DNA of 64,000 nt from Rivibacter subsaxonicus (GCF_004217215.1 NZ_SHKP01000006.1:434001-498000); one strand, 5' to 3'. Numbered from the stretch's first letter, positions 29,209 to 38,312 are shown. Numbers and translations: made by a program. Notes: generated from the sequence alone by a model not told the origin.

Positions 29209-29967
29209 TCAGACCAGCCCTTGCTTGCTGGCGAGCACGGCGGCCTCGGCGCGGCTGCTGACGTTGAGTTTGCGGTAGATCGCCTTGATGTGGTCGTTGA
29301 CGGTGAACCACTTGATGCCCATCAGGCCGGCGATCTCCTTGATCGTGAAGCCCTTGCTGAGGTAGGTCAGCACCTCGCTCTCGCGCGGCGTCAGGCGGCT
29401 GAAGTCGGGGTCCGGCGGCGCCATCGGCGCGAGCTTGCCGGGGCTGGTGGTGGGCGTGAAATCGCCCGGCGCGAAGCCCGATGTCAGCGGTGCCGGCGCG
29501 CTGGCCGACTCGCCCTGGCGGAAGTGGCTGAGGAGCCGGCGCGCGATCGCCGGCGACAGCGGCGGCTGGCCGCGCACGATCTTCTGCAGTTCCTCGACCA
29601 GCACCTCGAAGCGATCCTCCTTGAGCAGGTAGCCGTCGGCGCCGCACTGCAGCGCCGGGAACAGGTGCTCGTCGTCGGAATAGAGCGTGGTGACGATCTT
29701 GGTGGCGGCGTGCTGCGCGAGCTCGGCCAGCAGTTCGAGGCCGTTGCCATCGGGCAGCTCGAGATCGACCAGGATCAGCTTGTAGACCTCGGTGGTCGCG
29801 GCGTGCGCATGCGCGCCGCTGCCGAGGATGCCGAGGCTGCGGCGGGCGCTCTCGAGGTCACCGGCCTCCGAAACGCCGATGACGTCGGAAAAGCTCTCGC
29901 GCACGACGCGCGCCAGAAAGGACCTGGCGACCGGGTTGTCCTCGACGATCAGAACGCGAACTGCCAT
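29209..29967 (-). CDS. LuxR/NarL-type response regulator
   Basis: A 252-residue regulator. The receiver domain has acidic E9-D10, phosphorylation site Asp68 (VDLELPDG) and the conserved Lys in GYLLKED; a flexible Ser/Pro-rich linker of about 40 residues follows, then a GerE helix-turn-helix (RLTPRESEVLTYLSKGFTIKEIAGLMGIKWFTVNDHIKAIYR split over residues 190-235). It is encoded just upstream of the sensor kinase and surely forms a pair with it. The HTH residues KWFTVNDHI differ from NarL at the recognition helix, so its operators cannot be predicted from family knowledge. Confidence 0.93.
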   Translation of the reverse strand: MAVRVLIVEDNPVARSFLARVVRESFSDVIGVSEAGDLESARRSLGILGSGAHAHAATTEVYKLILVDLELPDGNGLELLAELAQHAATKIVTTLYSDDEHLFPALQCGADGYLLKEDRFEVLVEELQKIVRGQPPLSPAIARRLLSHFRQGESASAPAPLTSGFAPGDFTPTTSPGKLAPMAPPDPDFSRLTPRESEVLTYLSKGFTIKEIAGLMGIKWFTVNDHIKAIYRKLNVSSRAEAAVLASKQGLV

Positions 29968-30052
29968 CCGGTGCTCCTGTGAGGCTGCGAGCCCGCCGCG
30001 GGACGAAGCCCGGGTCGCCCGATCGCGCCATGCGTGAAATTATCCACGCCAG

Positions 30053-30084
30053 CGCCACCCGCCCGACCCCCGACCGGGGTGGCG
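30053..30084. repeat. Inverted repeat between oxidoreductase and regulator genes
   Basis: CGCCACCC/GGGTGGCG arms with a 16-nt loop that can pair further. It lies just after the oxidoreductase stop on the minus strand but lacks a T-run, so it may be a weak terminator or only an mRNA hairpin. Confidence 0.35.
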
Positions 30085-30094
30085 ACACCGACGC

Positions 30095-31081
30095 TTACGA
30101 AGCGGCGTGATTGACCAACACCAGCTTGCCGCGCACTTGACGTGCGGCCATCAGTTCGAAGGCCTTCGGCAACTCGTGCATTTCGAGCCGGTGCTCGATG
30201 ACCGGCTTGATCAAGCCCCTTGCATACCAGCCCGCCAGTTCCATCAGCGCCTTGGCGTTGTTGGCCGGCTCGCGCTTGGCGAACTCGCCCCAGAACACGC
30301 CGACGATCGAGGCGCCCTTGAGCAGCGCCAGGTTCAGCGGCAGCGCCGGGATCGCTCCGGCGGCAAAGCCGATCACCAGGTAGCGGCCGCGCCAGGCGAT
30401 CGAGCGGAACACCGGCTCGGCGAAGTCGCCGCCGACCGGGTCGTAGACCACGTCGGGGCCCTTGCCGCCGGTGGCGGCCTTGATCTGCTCGCGCAGATCG
30501 CCCTGCGAGTAGTTGATCGTCGCGTCGGCGCCGAGCTCGGCGCAGAGCTTGCACTTCTCGTCGCTCGAGGCGGCCGCGATCACGCGCGCGCCGACCGCCT
30601 TGGCAATCTGGATCGCTGCGGTGCCGACGCCGCCGGCGGCGCCGAGCACCAGCACCGTCTCGCCGACCTTGAGCTGGGCCCGGTCGACCAGTGCATGGTG
30701 GGTGGTTCCGTAGGTGCAGAGGAAGGCCGCGGCATCCTCGAAGGCAAAACCGGGCGGCAGCGGCATCGCCAGCTGCGCGTTGACGCAGGCATGGGTGCCG
30801 AAACCGCCGAGCCCGCCGAAGGATGCGACCGCCATGCCGGGCTTGAGGTGCATGACGCCGGCACCGACCGCATCGACGACGCCGGCGAACTCGGAGCCGG
30901 GCACGAAGGGCAGCGGCGGCTTGAACTGATACTTGCCCTGCACGATCAGCAGGTCGGGGAAGTTCAGGCTCGCGGCCCTGATCGCGACCCGTACCTCGCC
31001 CGGCTGCGGCTCGGGCAGGGGCAGCGTCTTCCACTGCAGCGTGTCGGGTCCGGTGGCGGTTTCGCAGAGCCAGGCTTGCAT
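30095..31081 (-). CDS. NADPH:quinone oxidoreductase-like (zinc-free MDR) protein
   Basis: A 328-residue medium-chain reductase. The MDR substrate fold is seen in ASLNFPDLLIVQGKYQFKPPLPFVPGSEFAGVV, and the nucleotide motif is VLGAAGGVGTAAIQIAKA. Zinc-ligand cysteines of alcohol dehydrogenases are absent, which places it with quinone oxidoreductases and enoyl reductases. It probably reduces a quinone or enone with NADPH. GAGGAGA six nt before the ATG fixes the start at MQAWLCE. It is divergent from surE and followed by the two-component regulator in the same direction. Confidence 0.88.
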   Translation of the reverse strand: MQAWLCETATGPDTLQWKTLPLPEPQPGEVRVAIRAASLNFPDLLIVQGKYQFKPPLPFVPGSEFAGVVDAVGAGVMHLKPGMAVASFGGLGGFGTHACVNAQLAMPLPPGFAFEDAAAFLCTYGTTHHALVDRAQLKVGETVLVLGAAGGVGTAAIQIAKAVGARVIAAASSDEKCKLCAELGADATINYSQGDLREQIKAATGGKGPDVVYDPVGGDFAEPVFRSIAWRGRYLVIGFAAGAIPALPLNLALLKGASIVGVFWGEFAKREPANNAKALMELAGWYARGLIKPVIEHRLEMHELPKAFELMAARQVRGKLVLVNHAAS

Positions 31082-31214
31082 GTTCTTCTCCTCGTGGCGC
31101 GCGCGGGGATGCGCCCGCTCAAGCGGCGCATCATAGGCAGCCTGGGGCGGGCGTGGCGTCGCTGAGGTGACGAGACGAGAAGGCCCTGCGGGGTGCGTCC
31201 CTACAATGGCCCGC

Positions 31215-31973
31215 ATGCGCATCCTCGTGGCCAATGACGACGGCTATCTCGCCCCCGGCCTGGCCGCGCTGGTCGAGGTGTGCCGCGAGTTCGGCGAGGT
31301 CGACGTGGTGGCGCCCGAGCAGAACTCGAGCGGTACCTCGAACGCGCTGACGTTGAACCGGCCGCTGTCGGTCTACACGGCAGTCAACGGCTATCGCTAT
31401 CTCAACGGCACGCCGTCGGACTGCGTGCACGTCGCGCTCACCGGCCTGCTGCCGCAACGGCCCGATCTGGTCGTCTCGGGCATCAACAACGGCGCCAACA
31501 TGGGCGACGACACGATCTACTCGGGCACCGTCGCGGCGGCGATGGAAGGCTATCTCTTCGGCATCCCGTCGATCGCCTTCTCGCTGGCGCAGAAGGGCTG
31601 GCCGAATCTCGACAGCGCGGCACGGGTGGCGCGCGAACTGCTGGCGCGCGTGATCGCCCAACCTCCGGCGGCCGCACCCTGGCTGCTCAACGTCAACGTC
31701 CCGGCCGACCGGCCGTACGCGGATCTGGCCGGCTGGCGCCTGACGCGGCTGGGCAAGCGCCACGCGAGCGAGCCGGTGATCCGGCAGATGAATCCGCGCG
31801 GCGAACCGATCTGGTGGATCGGCGCCGCCGGTGACGCGCGCGAGGCCGGCGAGGGCACCGACTTTCACGCCGTGGCGCAGGGCCAAGTGTCGGTGACGCC
31901 GCTGCAGGTCGACCTGACCGACCACGCGGGGCTGCCGCTCTTCAGTTCCTGGCTGGCCGCGGGCAATGCCTAG
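31215..31973 (+). CDS. surE: 5'/3'-nucleotidase SurE
   Basis: A 252-residue metal-dependent phosphatase that releases phosphate from nucleoside monophosphates and short polyphosphate in stationary phase. The N-terminal [10 protein letters not shown] holds the two metal-binding Asp residues, [10 protein letters not shown] and [19 protein letters not shown] complete the site. The start at MRIL is the family consensus and lies 7 nt after a TACAAT box, with no ribosome site, so the mRNA may begin at or near the ATG. It heads the conserved surE-pcm-nlpD-rpoS group. Confidence 0.96.
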   Translation: MRILVANDDGYLAPGLAALVEVCREFGEVDVVAPEQNSSGTSNALTLNRPLSVYTAVNGYRYLNGTPSDCVHVALTGLLPQRPDLVVSGINNGANMGDDTIYSGTVAAAMEGYLFGIPSIAFSLAQKGWPNLDSAARVARELLARVIAQPPAAAPWLLNVNVPADRPYADLAGWRLTRLGKRHASEPVIRQMNPRGEPIWWIGAAGDAREAGEGTDFHAVAQGQVSVTPLQVDLTDHAGLPLFSSWLAAGNA

Positions 31974-31991
31974 CCGCCGCACCGCAATCCG

Positions 31992-32789
31992 ATGACCTCG
32001 ACACCGCCACGCCGCTTCCCGCTCTCGCTCTCACAGGTCGTCGCACGCGACGGCGGGTCGGAGGTGCTGCGGCCGCAGCGGCCGGTCGACGACGCGGCGC
32101 GCGAGCGCAGCCGCAGCATGCAGCCGGCCGGGGTCGGGCTCGACTCGCACAGCGTTCGCGAGCGCCTGGTCGAGCGACTGGTCCGCGAGGGGCTGCGCGA
32201 CGAGCGCGTGATCGCGGCGCTGCGCGCGGTGCCGCGCCATCGCTTCGTCGACAGCGCGTTGGTGCAGCAAGCCTATGAAGACACCAGCCTGCCGATCGGC
32301 CTTGGCCAGACCATCTCCAAGCCCTCGGTAGTGGCGCGCATGCTGGCGTTGATGCTGGCGCCGCATGCAGCCACGGCGCGGTTGCGGGTGCTCGAGATCG
32401 GCACCGGCTGCGGCTACCAGGCGGCGCTGATCGCCTGTTTCTCGCGCAGCGTGGTCTCGATCGAGCGCCTCAAGCCGCTGCACGACAAGGCACGTGCCAA
32501 CCTGCTGGCGATCGATGCCGGCGACGTCCGGCTCGTCTACGGCGACGGGCGTCTGGGTCACGCGCCGAACGCACCCTACGACGCCATCATCGCGGCCGCC
32601 GGCGGCGACGACGTGCCGGCGCCGTGGCTCGAACAGCTTGCCGTCGGCGGGCGGTTGGTGGCGCCCAGCGGCGATGGCAGCGGCGCGGGACAGGTGCTGG
32701 TGGTGGTCGATCGCCTGGCCGATGGTCGCCTGCAGCGCAGCGTGCATGAGGCGGTGCGCTTTGTCCCCCTAAAATCCGGTCTCGCATAA
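31992..32789 (+). CDS. pcm: Protein-L-isoaspartate O-methyltransferase
   Basis: A 265-residue SAM-dependent enzyme that methylates isoaspartyl residues in aged proteins so that they can be repaired. The SAM motif VLEIGTGCGYQAAL and the PCMT hallmark QTISKPSVVARM are present, and FVPLKSGLA ends the domain. The first 55 residues are an N-terminal extension rich in Arg and Pro compared with E. coli Pcm (208 residues), a common feature in Burkholderiales. The next start is 18 nt from the surE stop, so both are probably on one transcript. Confidence 0.95.
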   Translation: MTSTPPRRFPLSLSQVVARDGGSEVLRPQRPVDDAARERSRSMQPAGVGLDSHSVRERLVERLVREGLRDERVIAALRAVPRHRFVDSALVQQAYEDTSLPIGLGQTISKPSVVARMLALMLAPHAATARLRVLEIGTGCGYQAALIACFSRSVVSIERLKPLHDKARANLLAIDAGDVRLVYGDGRLGHAPNAPYDAIIAAAGGDDVPAPWLEQLAVGGRLVAPSGDGSGAGQVLVVVDRLADGRLQRSVHEAVRFVPLKSGLA

Positions 32790-32821
32790 CGGCCCGCTTG
32801 GTGCACCCTGTGCGTCTGCTC

Positions 32822-33787
32822 ATGCATCTGACATCCATTTCCTCGATCTCTCGCCCGCTGCGGCGCCGCCTCGGCGCCGCAGCCGTCTTTGGCATGGTGC
32901 TGCTGGTGAGCGGCTGCGCCTCGTCGTCACGCAAGGCGCCGGTCGAAGACCGCAGCGCGACGCGGGCACCGACGACGATCGGCTCGGCGTCGGGCGCGAC
33001 GGATACCACGCCGAAGCCGCTGCCGGGGGCCGAGAACGCCGGCAAGCCCGGCTACTACACGGTCAAGCCGGGCGACACGATGATCCGCATCGGCCTCGAG
33101 ACCGGCCAGAACTGGCGCGACGTGGCGCGCTGGAACGGCATCGACAACGCGAATCTGATCGAGGTCGGTCAGGTGCTGCGCGTTGCGCCCCCTGGCGCCG
33201 ATCCGTCCGTGGCGGCGACCAAGCCGGTGGTTGCCGCCAAGGTCGAGCCCAAGCCCCTCGATGCGCCCAAGCCCGGCACCCCCGGCGCCCCCGGTGCGCC
33301 GGCGGTGGTCGCGGGCGGGACCGCAACGCCAGCGGCCACCGGCAACGGGACGAGCACCGGCGCGGCGCCGGCCAGTGCCGGCGGTGCCAGCAGCCCGGTC
33401 GCGACGCGCGAGCCCGACGACGAAATCACCTGGTCCTGGCCGGCCTCGGGCGCGCTGCTCAATCCCTTCGACGAGACGCGCAACAAGGGCATCTCGCTGG
33501 CCGGCAAGCTCGGCGACCCAGTGCTGGCCGCGGCCGACGGGCGCGTCGTCTACGCCGGCTCGGGCCTGCGCGGCTACGGCAACCTGATCATCGTCAAGCA
33601 CAACAACACCTACCTTACCGCCTACGCGCACAACAAGGTCCTGCTGGTCGGTGACGACCAGCCGGTCAAGCGCGGCCAGAAGATCGCCGAGATGGGATCG
33701 AGCGATGCCGAACGGGTGCAGCTGCACTTCGAGATCCGGCGCTCGGGCAAGCCCATCGACCCGATCAAGGCGCTGCCGCCGAGATAG
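32822..33787 (+). CDS. nlpD: NlpD-like lipoprotein with LysM and degenerate M23 domain
   Basis: A 321-residue outer-membrane lipoprotein (LVSGCASS lipobox, Cys near residue 30 from the chosen ATG). A LysM domain ([22 protein letters not shown]) binds peptidoglycan, a Pro/Ala/Gly linker follows, and the C-terminal LytM/M23 domain lacks the zinc ligands: NKGISLAGK stands where active enzymes have HxGxD, and LHFEIR replaces the HxH pair. As in E. coli NlpD, it should activate an amidase rather than cut peptidoglycan itself. GTG or TTG codons upstream are in frame, so the start is uncertain. A TAAAAT box (32770-32775) precedes it. Confidence 0.9.
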   Translation: MHLTSISSISRPLRRRLGAAAVFGMVLLVSGCASSSRKAPVEDRSATRAPTTIGSASGATDTTPKPLPGAENAGKPGYYTVKPGDTMIRIGLETGQNWRDVARWNGIDNANLIEVGQVLRVAPPGADPSVAATKPVVAAKVEPKPLDAPKPGTPGAPGAPAVVAGGTATPAATGNGTSTGAAPASAGGASSPVATREPDDEITWSWPASGALLNPFDETRNKGISLAGKLGDPVLAAADGRVVYAGSGLRGYGNLIIVKHNNTYLTAYAHNKVLLVGDDQPVKRGQKIAEMGSSDAERVQLHFEIRRSGKPIDPIKALPPR

Positions 33788-33800
33788 CGGGGAGCCTCGC

Positions 33801-34814
33801 ATGCCCGGCAGCAGGAAGCCCAACGCGAACCTCAACGGTCGCGCCCATCCTGCCAGCGATGCCGAGCCGGTCGAGCGCGACGATCCCCTGGTGCTCGGCG
33901 CCGAGGCCGATGAAAGAGTGGGGCCGATCGCGAGCGACGATCCGCGCGAGGCCCAGGCCGTCGCCGCCGACCGCGACAACAGCGACACGCTGCAGACCTA
34001 TCTGCGCGAGATCCGGCGGGCGCCGCTGTTCACGCCGCAGGAGGAGTACGACACCGCGGTCAAGGCCCGGGCCGGCGACTTCGAGGCGCGCCAGCAGATG
34101 ATCGAGCGCAACCTGCGGCTGGTGGTCAGCGTGGCCAAGAACTACCTCGGCCGCGGCCTGCCGCTGACCGACCTCATCGAGGAAGGCAACCTCGGCCTGA
34201 TGCACGCGATCGGCAAGTTCGAGCCGGAGCGCGGCTTTCGTTTCTCGACCTACGCATCGTGGTGGATCCGCCAGTCGATCGAGCGCGCGATCATGCATCA
34301 GGCGCGCCTGGTGCGGCTGCCGGTGCATGTGGTGCGCGAACTCAACCAGGTCCTCAAGGCGCGCCGGGCGCTCGAGAGCGCGGCCTCGGCCGGCGGCCAG
34401 AACGTCAGTGTCGACGCGGTGGCGCAGGCGGTCGGCAGGCCGGTGCAGGAGGTGTCCGAGCTGCTGCGCTTTGCCGAGCATCCGACCTCGCTCGATGCGC
34501 CGCTCGAGCGCGACAACAGCGAAACCATGATCGACATGGTGGCCGACGACCAGGCCACCGATCCGATGGGACAGCGGCTGATCCACGAGGTCGATGCGCT
34601 GCTCAACAGCGGGCTCGACTCGCTCAGCGAGCGCGAGCGCGAGGTGCTGGCCGGCCGCTACGGCCTGCGCGACCGCGAGCCCGAGACGCTGGAGACGCTG
34701 GCCGAGCGCCTGGGCCTGACGCGCGAGCGCATCCGCCAGATCCAGCAGGAGGCCTTGCTCAAGCTCAAGCGGCGCATGGCGCGCAGCGGCATTCACCGCG
34801 ACTCGATCTTCTGA
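33801..34814 (+). CDS. rpoS: RNA polymerase sigma factor RpoS
   Basis: A 337-residue sigma-70 family stationary-phase and stress sigma factor. Region 1.2 ([22 protein letters not shown]), region 2 ([62 protein letters not shown], over residues 110-175), region 3 and region 4 ([19 protein letters not shown]) are complete. GGGGAG 6 nt upstream of the ATG sets the start. It follows nlpD by 13 nt, and its main promoter probably lies inside nlpD as in E. coli; that is family knowledge, not read here. A weak inverted repeat ends the unit. Confidence 0.96.
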   Translation: MPGSRKPNANLNGRAHPASDAEPVERDDPLVLGAEADERVGPIASDDPREAQAVAADRDNSDTLQTYLREIRRAPLFTPQEEYDTAVKARAGDFEARQQMIERNLRLVVSVAKNYLGRGLPLTDLIEEGNLGLMHAIGKFEPERGFRFSTYASWWIRQSIERAIMHQARLVRLPVHVVRELNQVLKARRALESAASAGGQNVSVDAVAQAVGRPVQEVSELLRFAEHPTSLDAPLERDNSETMIDMVADDQATDPMGQRLIHEVDALLNSGLDSLSEREREVLAGRYGLRDREPETLETLAERLGLTRERIRQIQQEALLKLKRRMARSGIHRDSIF

Positions 34815-34827
34815 TCTTGCCGCGAGC

Positions 34828-34843
34828 CCGGCAGTCGTGCCGG
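34828..34843. terminator. Hairpin between rpoS and the convergent lipoprotein gene
   Basis: CCGGCA/TGCCGG with a GTCG loop, flanked by GATC on both sides. There is no T-run, so it is a weak terminator at best for either strand. Confidence 0.35.
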
Positions 34844-34844
34844 A

Positions 34845-35195
34845 TCAGCGGCCCATGCGGTGGTTGTAGGCCTGGCTCAGTTGGTCGGCCAGCGATGGGT
34901 TGCTCTGCTTCGAGTCCGGCGCATTGAAGGCGACCTGGATCCGGCCGTCGGCGCGGGTCTGGACATCGATCGCCACTGCGGCGCCGCCCTTGGTGCCTGC
35001 GATCCGGCCGCTGGCGCGGTCTGCGGACTGCACCTGCACGCCTGCATCGGCGGCAGCACCCAGCGCGGCGTCCCATGAGCGATCGAAGGCGCTCGGACCT
35101 GGCGGATAGGGCGCCACTGGATAGGCGACACAGGCGGCCAGCAGCAGTGCGCCAAGCACGACGAGGCTGCGGCGAGACAAGGCTGTCGAGTCCAT
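34845..35195 (-). CDS. Small secreted lipoprotein, unknown
   Basis: A 116-residue lipoprotein (LLLAACVAYP lipobox, Cys22) with a Pro-rich start of the mature part and a C-terminal domain of about 70 residues containing alternating beta-type segments (GAAVAIDVQTRADGRIQVAF). GGAGA 8 nt before the ATG supports the start. It is convergent with rpoS and divergent from rlmD. No family is assigned beyond a general small YceB/YgdI-like lipoprotein impression, which I do not claim. Confidence 0.75.
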   Translation of the reverse strand: MDSTALSRRSLVVLGALLLAACVAYPVAPYPPGPSAFDRSWDAALGAAADAGVQVQSADRASGRIAGTKGGAAVAIDVQTRADGRIQVAFNAPDSKQSNPSLADQLSQAYNHRMGR

Positions 35196-35249
35196 GCGGT
35201 CTCCTCAAGGGTGAGTGACGATGCTACGCGCCCCGGATAATCCGGGCCC

Positions 35250-36623
35250 ATGACGGATCGGAATGAATGGCTGCAGGTCGACTCGCTCGACCTCGAGGCC
35301 CAGGGCGTGGCCCACAACAGCGAAGGCAAGGTGGTGTTCATCGAGGGCGCGTTGCCCGGCGAGAGGGTGCGCGTCAGCGTGAACCGGCGCAAGGCGAGCT
35401 GGGAGCAGGCGACGCTGGCCGAACTCGGCCGCGAGAGCTCGCAGCGGGTGCAGCCCGGCTGCGTGCACTTCGGCCTGCATGCCGGCGCCTGCGGTGGCTG
35501 CAAGATGCAGCATCTGCATGTGGCGGCGCAGGTCGCGACCAAGCAGCGGGTGCTCGAGGACAACCTCTGGCATCTGGCGAAGGTCAAGCCCGAGCAGGTC
35601 TTGCGGCCGATCGAGGGGCCGACCTGGGGCTACCGCTACCGGGCCCGTCTGTCGGTGCGGCATGTGCGCAAGAAGGGCACGGTGCTGGTGGGCTTTCACG
35701 AGCGCAAGTCGAGCTACATCGCCGACATGCAGAGCTGCCAGGTGCTGCCACCGCATGTGAGCGCGCTCCTGATGCCACTGCGCGAACTGGTGGGATCGAT
35801 GGATGCGCGCGAGACGCTGCCGCAACTCGAGCTCGCCGTCGGCGAGGCGCCCGAGGGCCTGGTCACGGCGCTGGTGGTGCGCCACCTCGAGCCACTGTCC
35901 GCGGCCGATCTGCAGCGGCTCGCAAGCTTCGGCGCCGAGCATGGCATCCAGTGGTGGCTGCAGCCCAAGGGGCCGGACACCGTGCACCGCCTCGATCCGG
36001 ACGATGGCACGCCGGCGCTGGCCTACACGCTGCCGGAGTTCGACATCGTGATGCCGTTCAAGCCGACCGACTTCACCCAGGTCAACCACGCGATCAATCG
36101 CACGCTGGTGCACCGCGCGCTGCTGCTGCTCGACGCCCGGCCCGGCGAGCGCGTGATCGACTGGTTCTGCGGTCTGGGCAACTTCACGCTGCCGATCGCG
36201 CGCAAGGCCAGCGAGGTGCTGGGCATCGAGGGCAGCGAGACACTGGTGGCGCGCTCGCGCGAGAACGCGGCGTTGAACGGCCTGACGGGCAAGACGCGCT
36301 TCGAGGCGCGCAATCTGTTCGAGTTGGCGCCGGCCGACCTGGCGTCCTATGGCAGCGCGAGCCGCTGGCTGGTCGACCCGCCGCGCGAGGGCGCCTTCGC
36401 GCTCGTCAAGGCGGTGGCCGACGCGGTGCAGGAGCCGGCGCTGGCGCCGGGCTGGACGCCGCCCTCTCGCATCGTCTACGTCAGCTGCAACCCGGCCACG
36501 CTGGCGCGCGACGCCGGCCTGCTGGTGCACCAAGCCGGCTACCGCTGCACGCACGCGGGAGCGGTCAACATGTTCCCGCATACCGCCCACGTGGAGTCGA
36601 TGGCGGTCTTCGAGCGGCCCTAG
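35250..36623 (+). CDS. rlmD: 23S rRNA (uracil-5-)-methyltransferase RlmD
   Basis: A 457-residue SAM- and iron-sulfur-dependent enzyme that makes m5U in 23S rRNA. The TRAM domain is at residues 1-60, the [4Fe-4S] ligands are C71, C81, C84 and C163, the SAM motif is [16 protein letters not shown], and the catalytic Cys413 is in [11 protein letters not shown]. RlmD rather than RlmC fits the [10 protein letters not shown] context. A GATAAT box ends 8 nt before the ATG and no ribosome site is visible, so the transcript may be leaderless. A bidirectional terminator follows. Confidence 0.93.
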   Translation: MTDRNEWLQVDSLDLEAQGVAHNSEGKVVFIEGALPGERVRVSVNRRKASWEQATLAELGRESSQRVQPGCVHFGLHAGACGGCKMQHLHVAAQVATKQRVLEDNLWHLAKVKPEQVLRPIEGPTWGYRYRARLSVRHVRKKGTVLVGFHERKSSYIADMQSCQVLPPHVSALLMPLRELVGSMDARETLPQLELAVGEAPEGLVTALVVRHLEPLSAADLQRLASFGAEHGIQWWLQPKGPDTVHRLDPDDGTPALAYTLPEFDIVMPFKPTDFTQVNHAINRTLVHRALLLLDARPGERVIDWFCGLGNFTLPIARKASEVLGIEGSETLVARSRENAALNGLTGKTRFEARNLFELAPADLASYGSASRWLVDPPREGAFALVKAVADAVQEPALAPGWTPPSRIVYVSCNPATLARDAGLLVHQAGYRCTHAGAVNMFPHTAHVESMAVFERP

Positions 36624-36637
36624 ACCCGCGCAAAGAG

Positions 36638-36661
36638 AAACGGGGCCCGAAGGCCCCGTTT
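36638..36661. terminator. Bidirectional terminator between rlmD and YccA-like gene
   Basis: AAACGGGGCC/GGCCCCGTTT with a CGAA loop. A/T pairs flank both sides, so it can end transcripts from both convergent genes. Confidence 0.85.
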
Positions 36662-36680
36662 GCATCTGCTCTGATCCGCG

Positions 36681-37376
36681 TCAGTCGCGGTCGCCGCCAA
36701 AGATGCCGAGGATGCTCAGCAGGCTCTGGAAGATGTTGTAGATGCTCAGGTAGATCGCGAGCGTCGCGCTCACGTAGTTGGTCTCGCCGCCGTCGACGAT
36801 GCGCTTGACGTCGTAGAGGATGAAGGCCGAGAAGATCACGATCGCGAGCGTCGAGACGGTCAGCATCAGCGCCGGCAGTTGCAGCCAGATGTTGGCGACG
36901 CTGGCGACGATCAGGCCGATCACGCCGACCATCAGCCACTTGCCCCAGCCCGAGATGTCGCGCTTGATCGTGGTGGCCAGTGTCGCCATCGCGAAGAACA
37001 CGAGCGCGGTACCGCCGAAGGCGACCGCGATGAGCGTGGCGCCGTTGCTGAAGCCGAGCACCGCGCCGATCAGGCGCGACAGCATCAGGCCCATGAAGAA
37101 GGTGAAGCCGAGCAGCAACGCGACGCCGAGGCCCGAGTTCTTGTTCTTCTCGATGCCCCAGAAGAAGCCGAAGGCAACGGCCATGAACAGGATGAAGCCG
37201 ATGAACGGGCTGCCGGCGAAGAAGCTGAAGCCCGTTGCCACGCCGATCCAGGCACCGAGCACCGTGGGCACGAGCGACAGCGCGAGCAGCCAGTAGGTGT
37301 TGCGCAACACGCGGTTGCGCTGGGTGTCCAGTGCGCCGGCGCTGCCGGTGTAGGTGGTCTGCAGGGTCTCGTTCAT
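36681..37376 (-). CDS. Bax inhibitor-1/YccA family membrane protein
   Basis: A 231-residue inner-membrane protein with seven hydrophobic helices (first near residues 27-48, last ending before the GGETNYV segment), as in YbhL/YccA. The BI-1 motif is the C-terminal FSAFILYDVKRIVDGGETNYVSATLAIYLSIYNIF stretch, containing the Asp pair that forms the pH/calcium latch. YccA-type members bind and restrain the protease FtsH; ftsH is 10 kb away here. A perfect GGAGG site is 8 nt before the ATG. A sequence matching the sigma-32 consensus lies 70 nt upstream. Confidence 0.93.
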   Translation of the reverse strand: MNETLQTTYTGSAGALDTQRNRVLRNTYWLLALSLVPTVLGAWIGVATGFSFFAGSPFIGFILFMAVAFGFFWGIEKNKNSGLGVALLLGFTFFMGLMLSRLIGAVLGFSNGATLIAVAFGGTALVFFAMATLATTIKRDISGWGKWLMVGVIGLIVASVANIWLQLPALMLTVSTLAIVIFSAFILYDVKRIVDGGETNYVSATLAIYLSIYNIFQSLLSILGIFGGDRD

Positions 37377-37447
37377 CTTTTGAACCTCCGAGTGGGGACA
37401 GTGACGCTTTGAGGCGCTCACAGGATTCTAGTTCCTGGACTCGGCAT

Positions 37448-37475
37448 AGATGGGGGTCGATGCCGGCGCTTAAAG
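37448..37475 (-). promoter_or_regulatory. Candidate sigma-32 heat-shock promoter of the YccA-like gene
   Basis: On the minus strand CTTTAAG (consensus CTTGAAA) is followed by 13 nt and CCCCATCT, an exact match to the CCCCATnT -10 consensus, about 70 nt before the start codon. No alternative sigma-70 pair of equal quality is near, although a TAGAAT lies in the leader. Confidence 0.5.
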
Positions 37476-37503
37476 TGGCGTCTTCGATTCAGCCCTTGTC
37501 CGG

Positions 37504-37914
37504 ATGCATATGAACAACAAGCCTGTACTCACGCTCGCCGACGTCAAGCTCATCGCCGCCGCCTCCGAAGCCGAGGCCGCCCAGAACGGCTGGGCGGTCA
37601 GTATCGCCATCGTCGATGACGGCGGCCACCTGCTGTGGCTGCAGCGGCTGGACGGCGCGGCACCGGTGTCGGCGCAGATCGCACCGGCCAAGGCCCATAC
37701 CGCGGCGCTGGGGCGGCGCGAGAGCCGGATCTACGAGGAGATGATCAACCAGGGCCGCGTCTCGTTTCTCAGCGTGCCGGGCCTGAGCGGGCTGCTCGAG
37801 GGCGGCGTGCCGATTGTGGTCGACGGGCACCACGTGGGCGCGGTTGGCGTGAGCGGCGTCAAGTCGACCGAGGACGCGCAGATCGCGCGCGCCGGCATTG
37901 CGGCGCTGGGCTGA
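37504..37914 (+). CDS. GlcG/HbpS-family heme-binding-type protein
   Basis: A 136-residue DUF336 protein. The fold signature is LTLADVKLIAAASEAEA, IAIVDDGGHLLWLQRLDGA, and GGVPIVVDGHHVGAVGVSG. Relatives either sense extracellular heme (HbpS) or accompany glycolate or diol metabolism (GlcG); no signal peptide is visible, so it is cytoplasmic here. The start could be either of two Met codons at 37504 or 37510. It lies next to iron genes (hemP, bfd, bfr), which favours a heme/iron role, but this is only context. Confidence 0.85.
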   Translation: MHMNNKPVLTLADVKLIAAASEAEAAQNGWAVSIAIVDDGGHLLWLQRLDGAAPVSAQIAPAKAHTAALGRRESRIYEEMINQGRVSFLSVPGLSGLLEGGVPIVVDGHHVGAVGVSGVKSTEDAQIARAGIAALG

Positions 37915-37946
37915 TCGGGGCCTGCGGCCGCCGGCCCAGGGTCGGC

Positions 37947-38168
37947 CTACTTGGTGAGGATCAGCTTGCCCAGGCGCGTGGCGCGTAGCTGGTAGAGCGC
38001 GCCGTTGTGCTCGATGTGAAGCACCGGGCGGCCGTGCATGAGCTCATCGCTGCGGACCACGCAGCCCCAGGCCAGGTCGGCGGCGCCGTCGAGGTGGGAC
38101 AGGGGCGGCGTCTCGCAGGGCGCGTTTGCGGTCGCGGGAGCGAGGGCTTCGAAATTGGCGGCGCTCAT
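37947..38168 (-). CDS. hemP: Hemin uptake protein HemP
   Basis: A 73-residue protein ending in the HemP family core, HIEHNGALYQLRATRLGKLILTK, after a poorly conserved N terminus. HemP is a small, Fur-controlled factor needed for full expression of heme uptake genes in Burkholderia and Bordetella relatives. It is the last gene after bfd and a 38-codon frame, all on the minus strand and within 365 nt. The start codon follows GGGGAC at normal distance. No heme receptor is visible in this window. Confidence 0.9.
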   Translation of the reverse strand: MSAANFEALAPATANAPCETPPLSHLDGAADLAWGCVVRSDELMHGRPVLHIEHNGALYQLRATRLGKLILTK

Positions 38169-38183
38169 TGATTGGTCCCCGTG

Positions 38184-38300
38184 CTAGGCGCGGTCCGCGG
38201 AGCCGGGGACGCGCTGTTCATCGAAGGATCGGGCCGCGGGGTCATGTAGAACCCAGCAGGCCGCGATCAGCACGACGGGGAGCGCGGCCAGCAGCCACAT
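38184..38300 (-). CDS. 38-residue putative membrane peptide between bfd and hemP
   Basis: A small frame of 39 codons, MWLLAALPVVLIAACWVLH followed by a polar, charged tail of 19 residues. It starts 12 nt after the bfd stop and ends 15 nt before the hemP start, leaving no unused space. The hydrophobic N terminus would be a single membrane span or a signal. The ribosome site is weak (GGCGACG). It is below common gene-calling cut-offs and could be chance, but its position inside a tight Fur-type operon supports it. No family is recognised. Confidence 0.45.
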   Translation of the reverse strand: MWLLAALPVVLIAACWVLHDPAARSFDEQRVPGSADRA

Positions 38301-38312
38301 GGCGTCGCCGGC

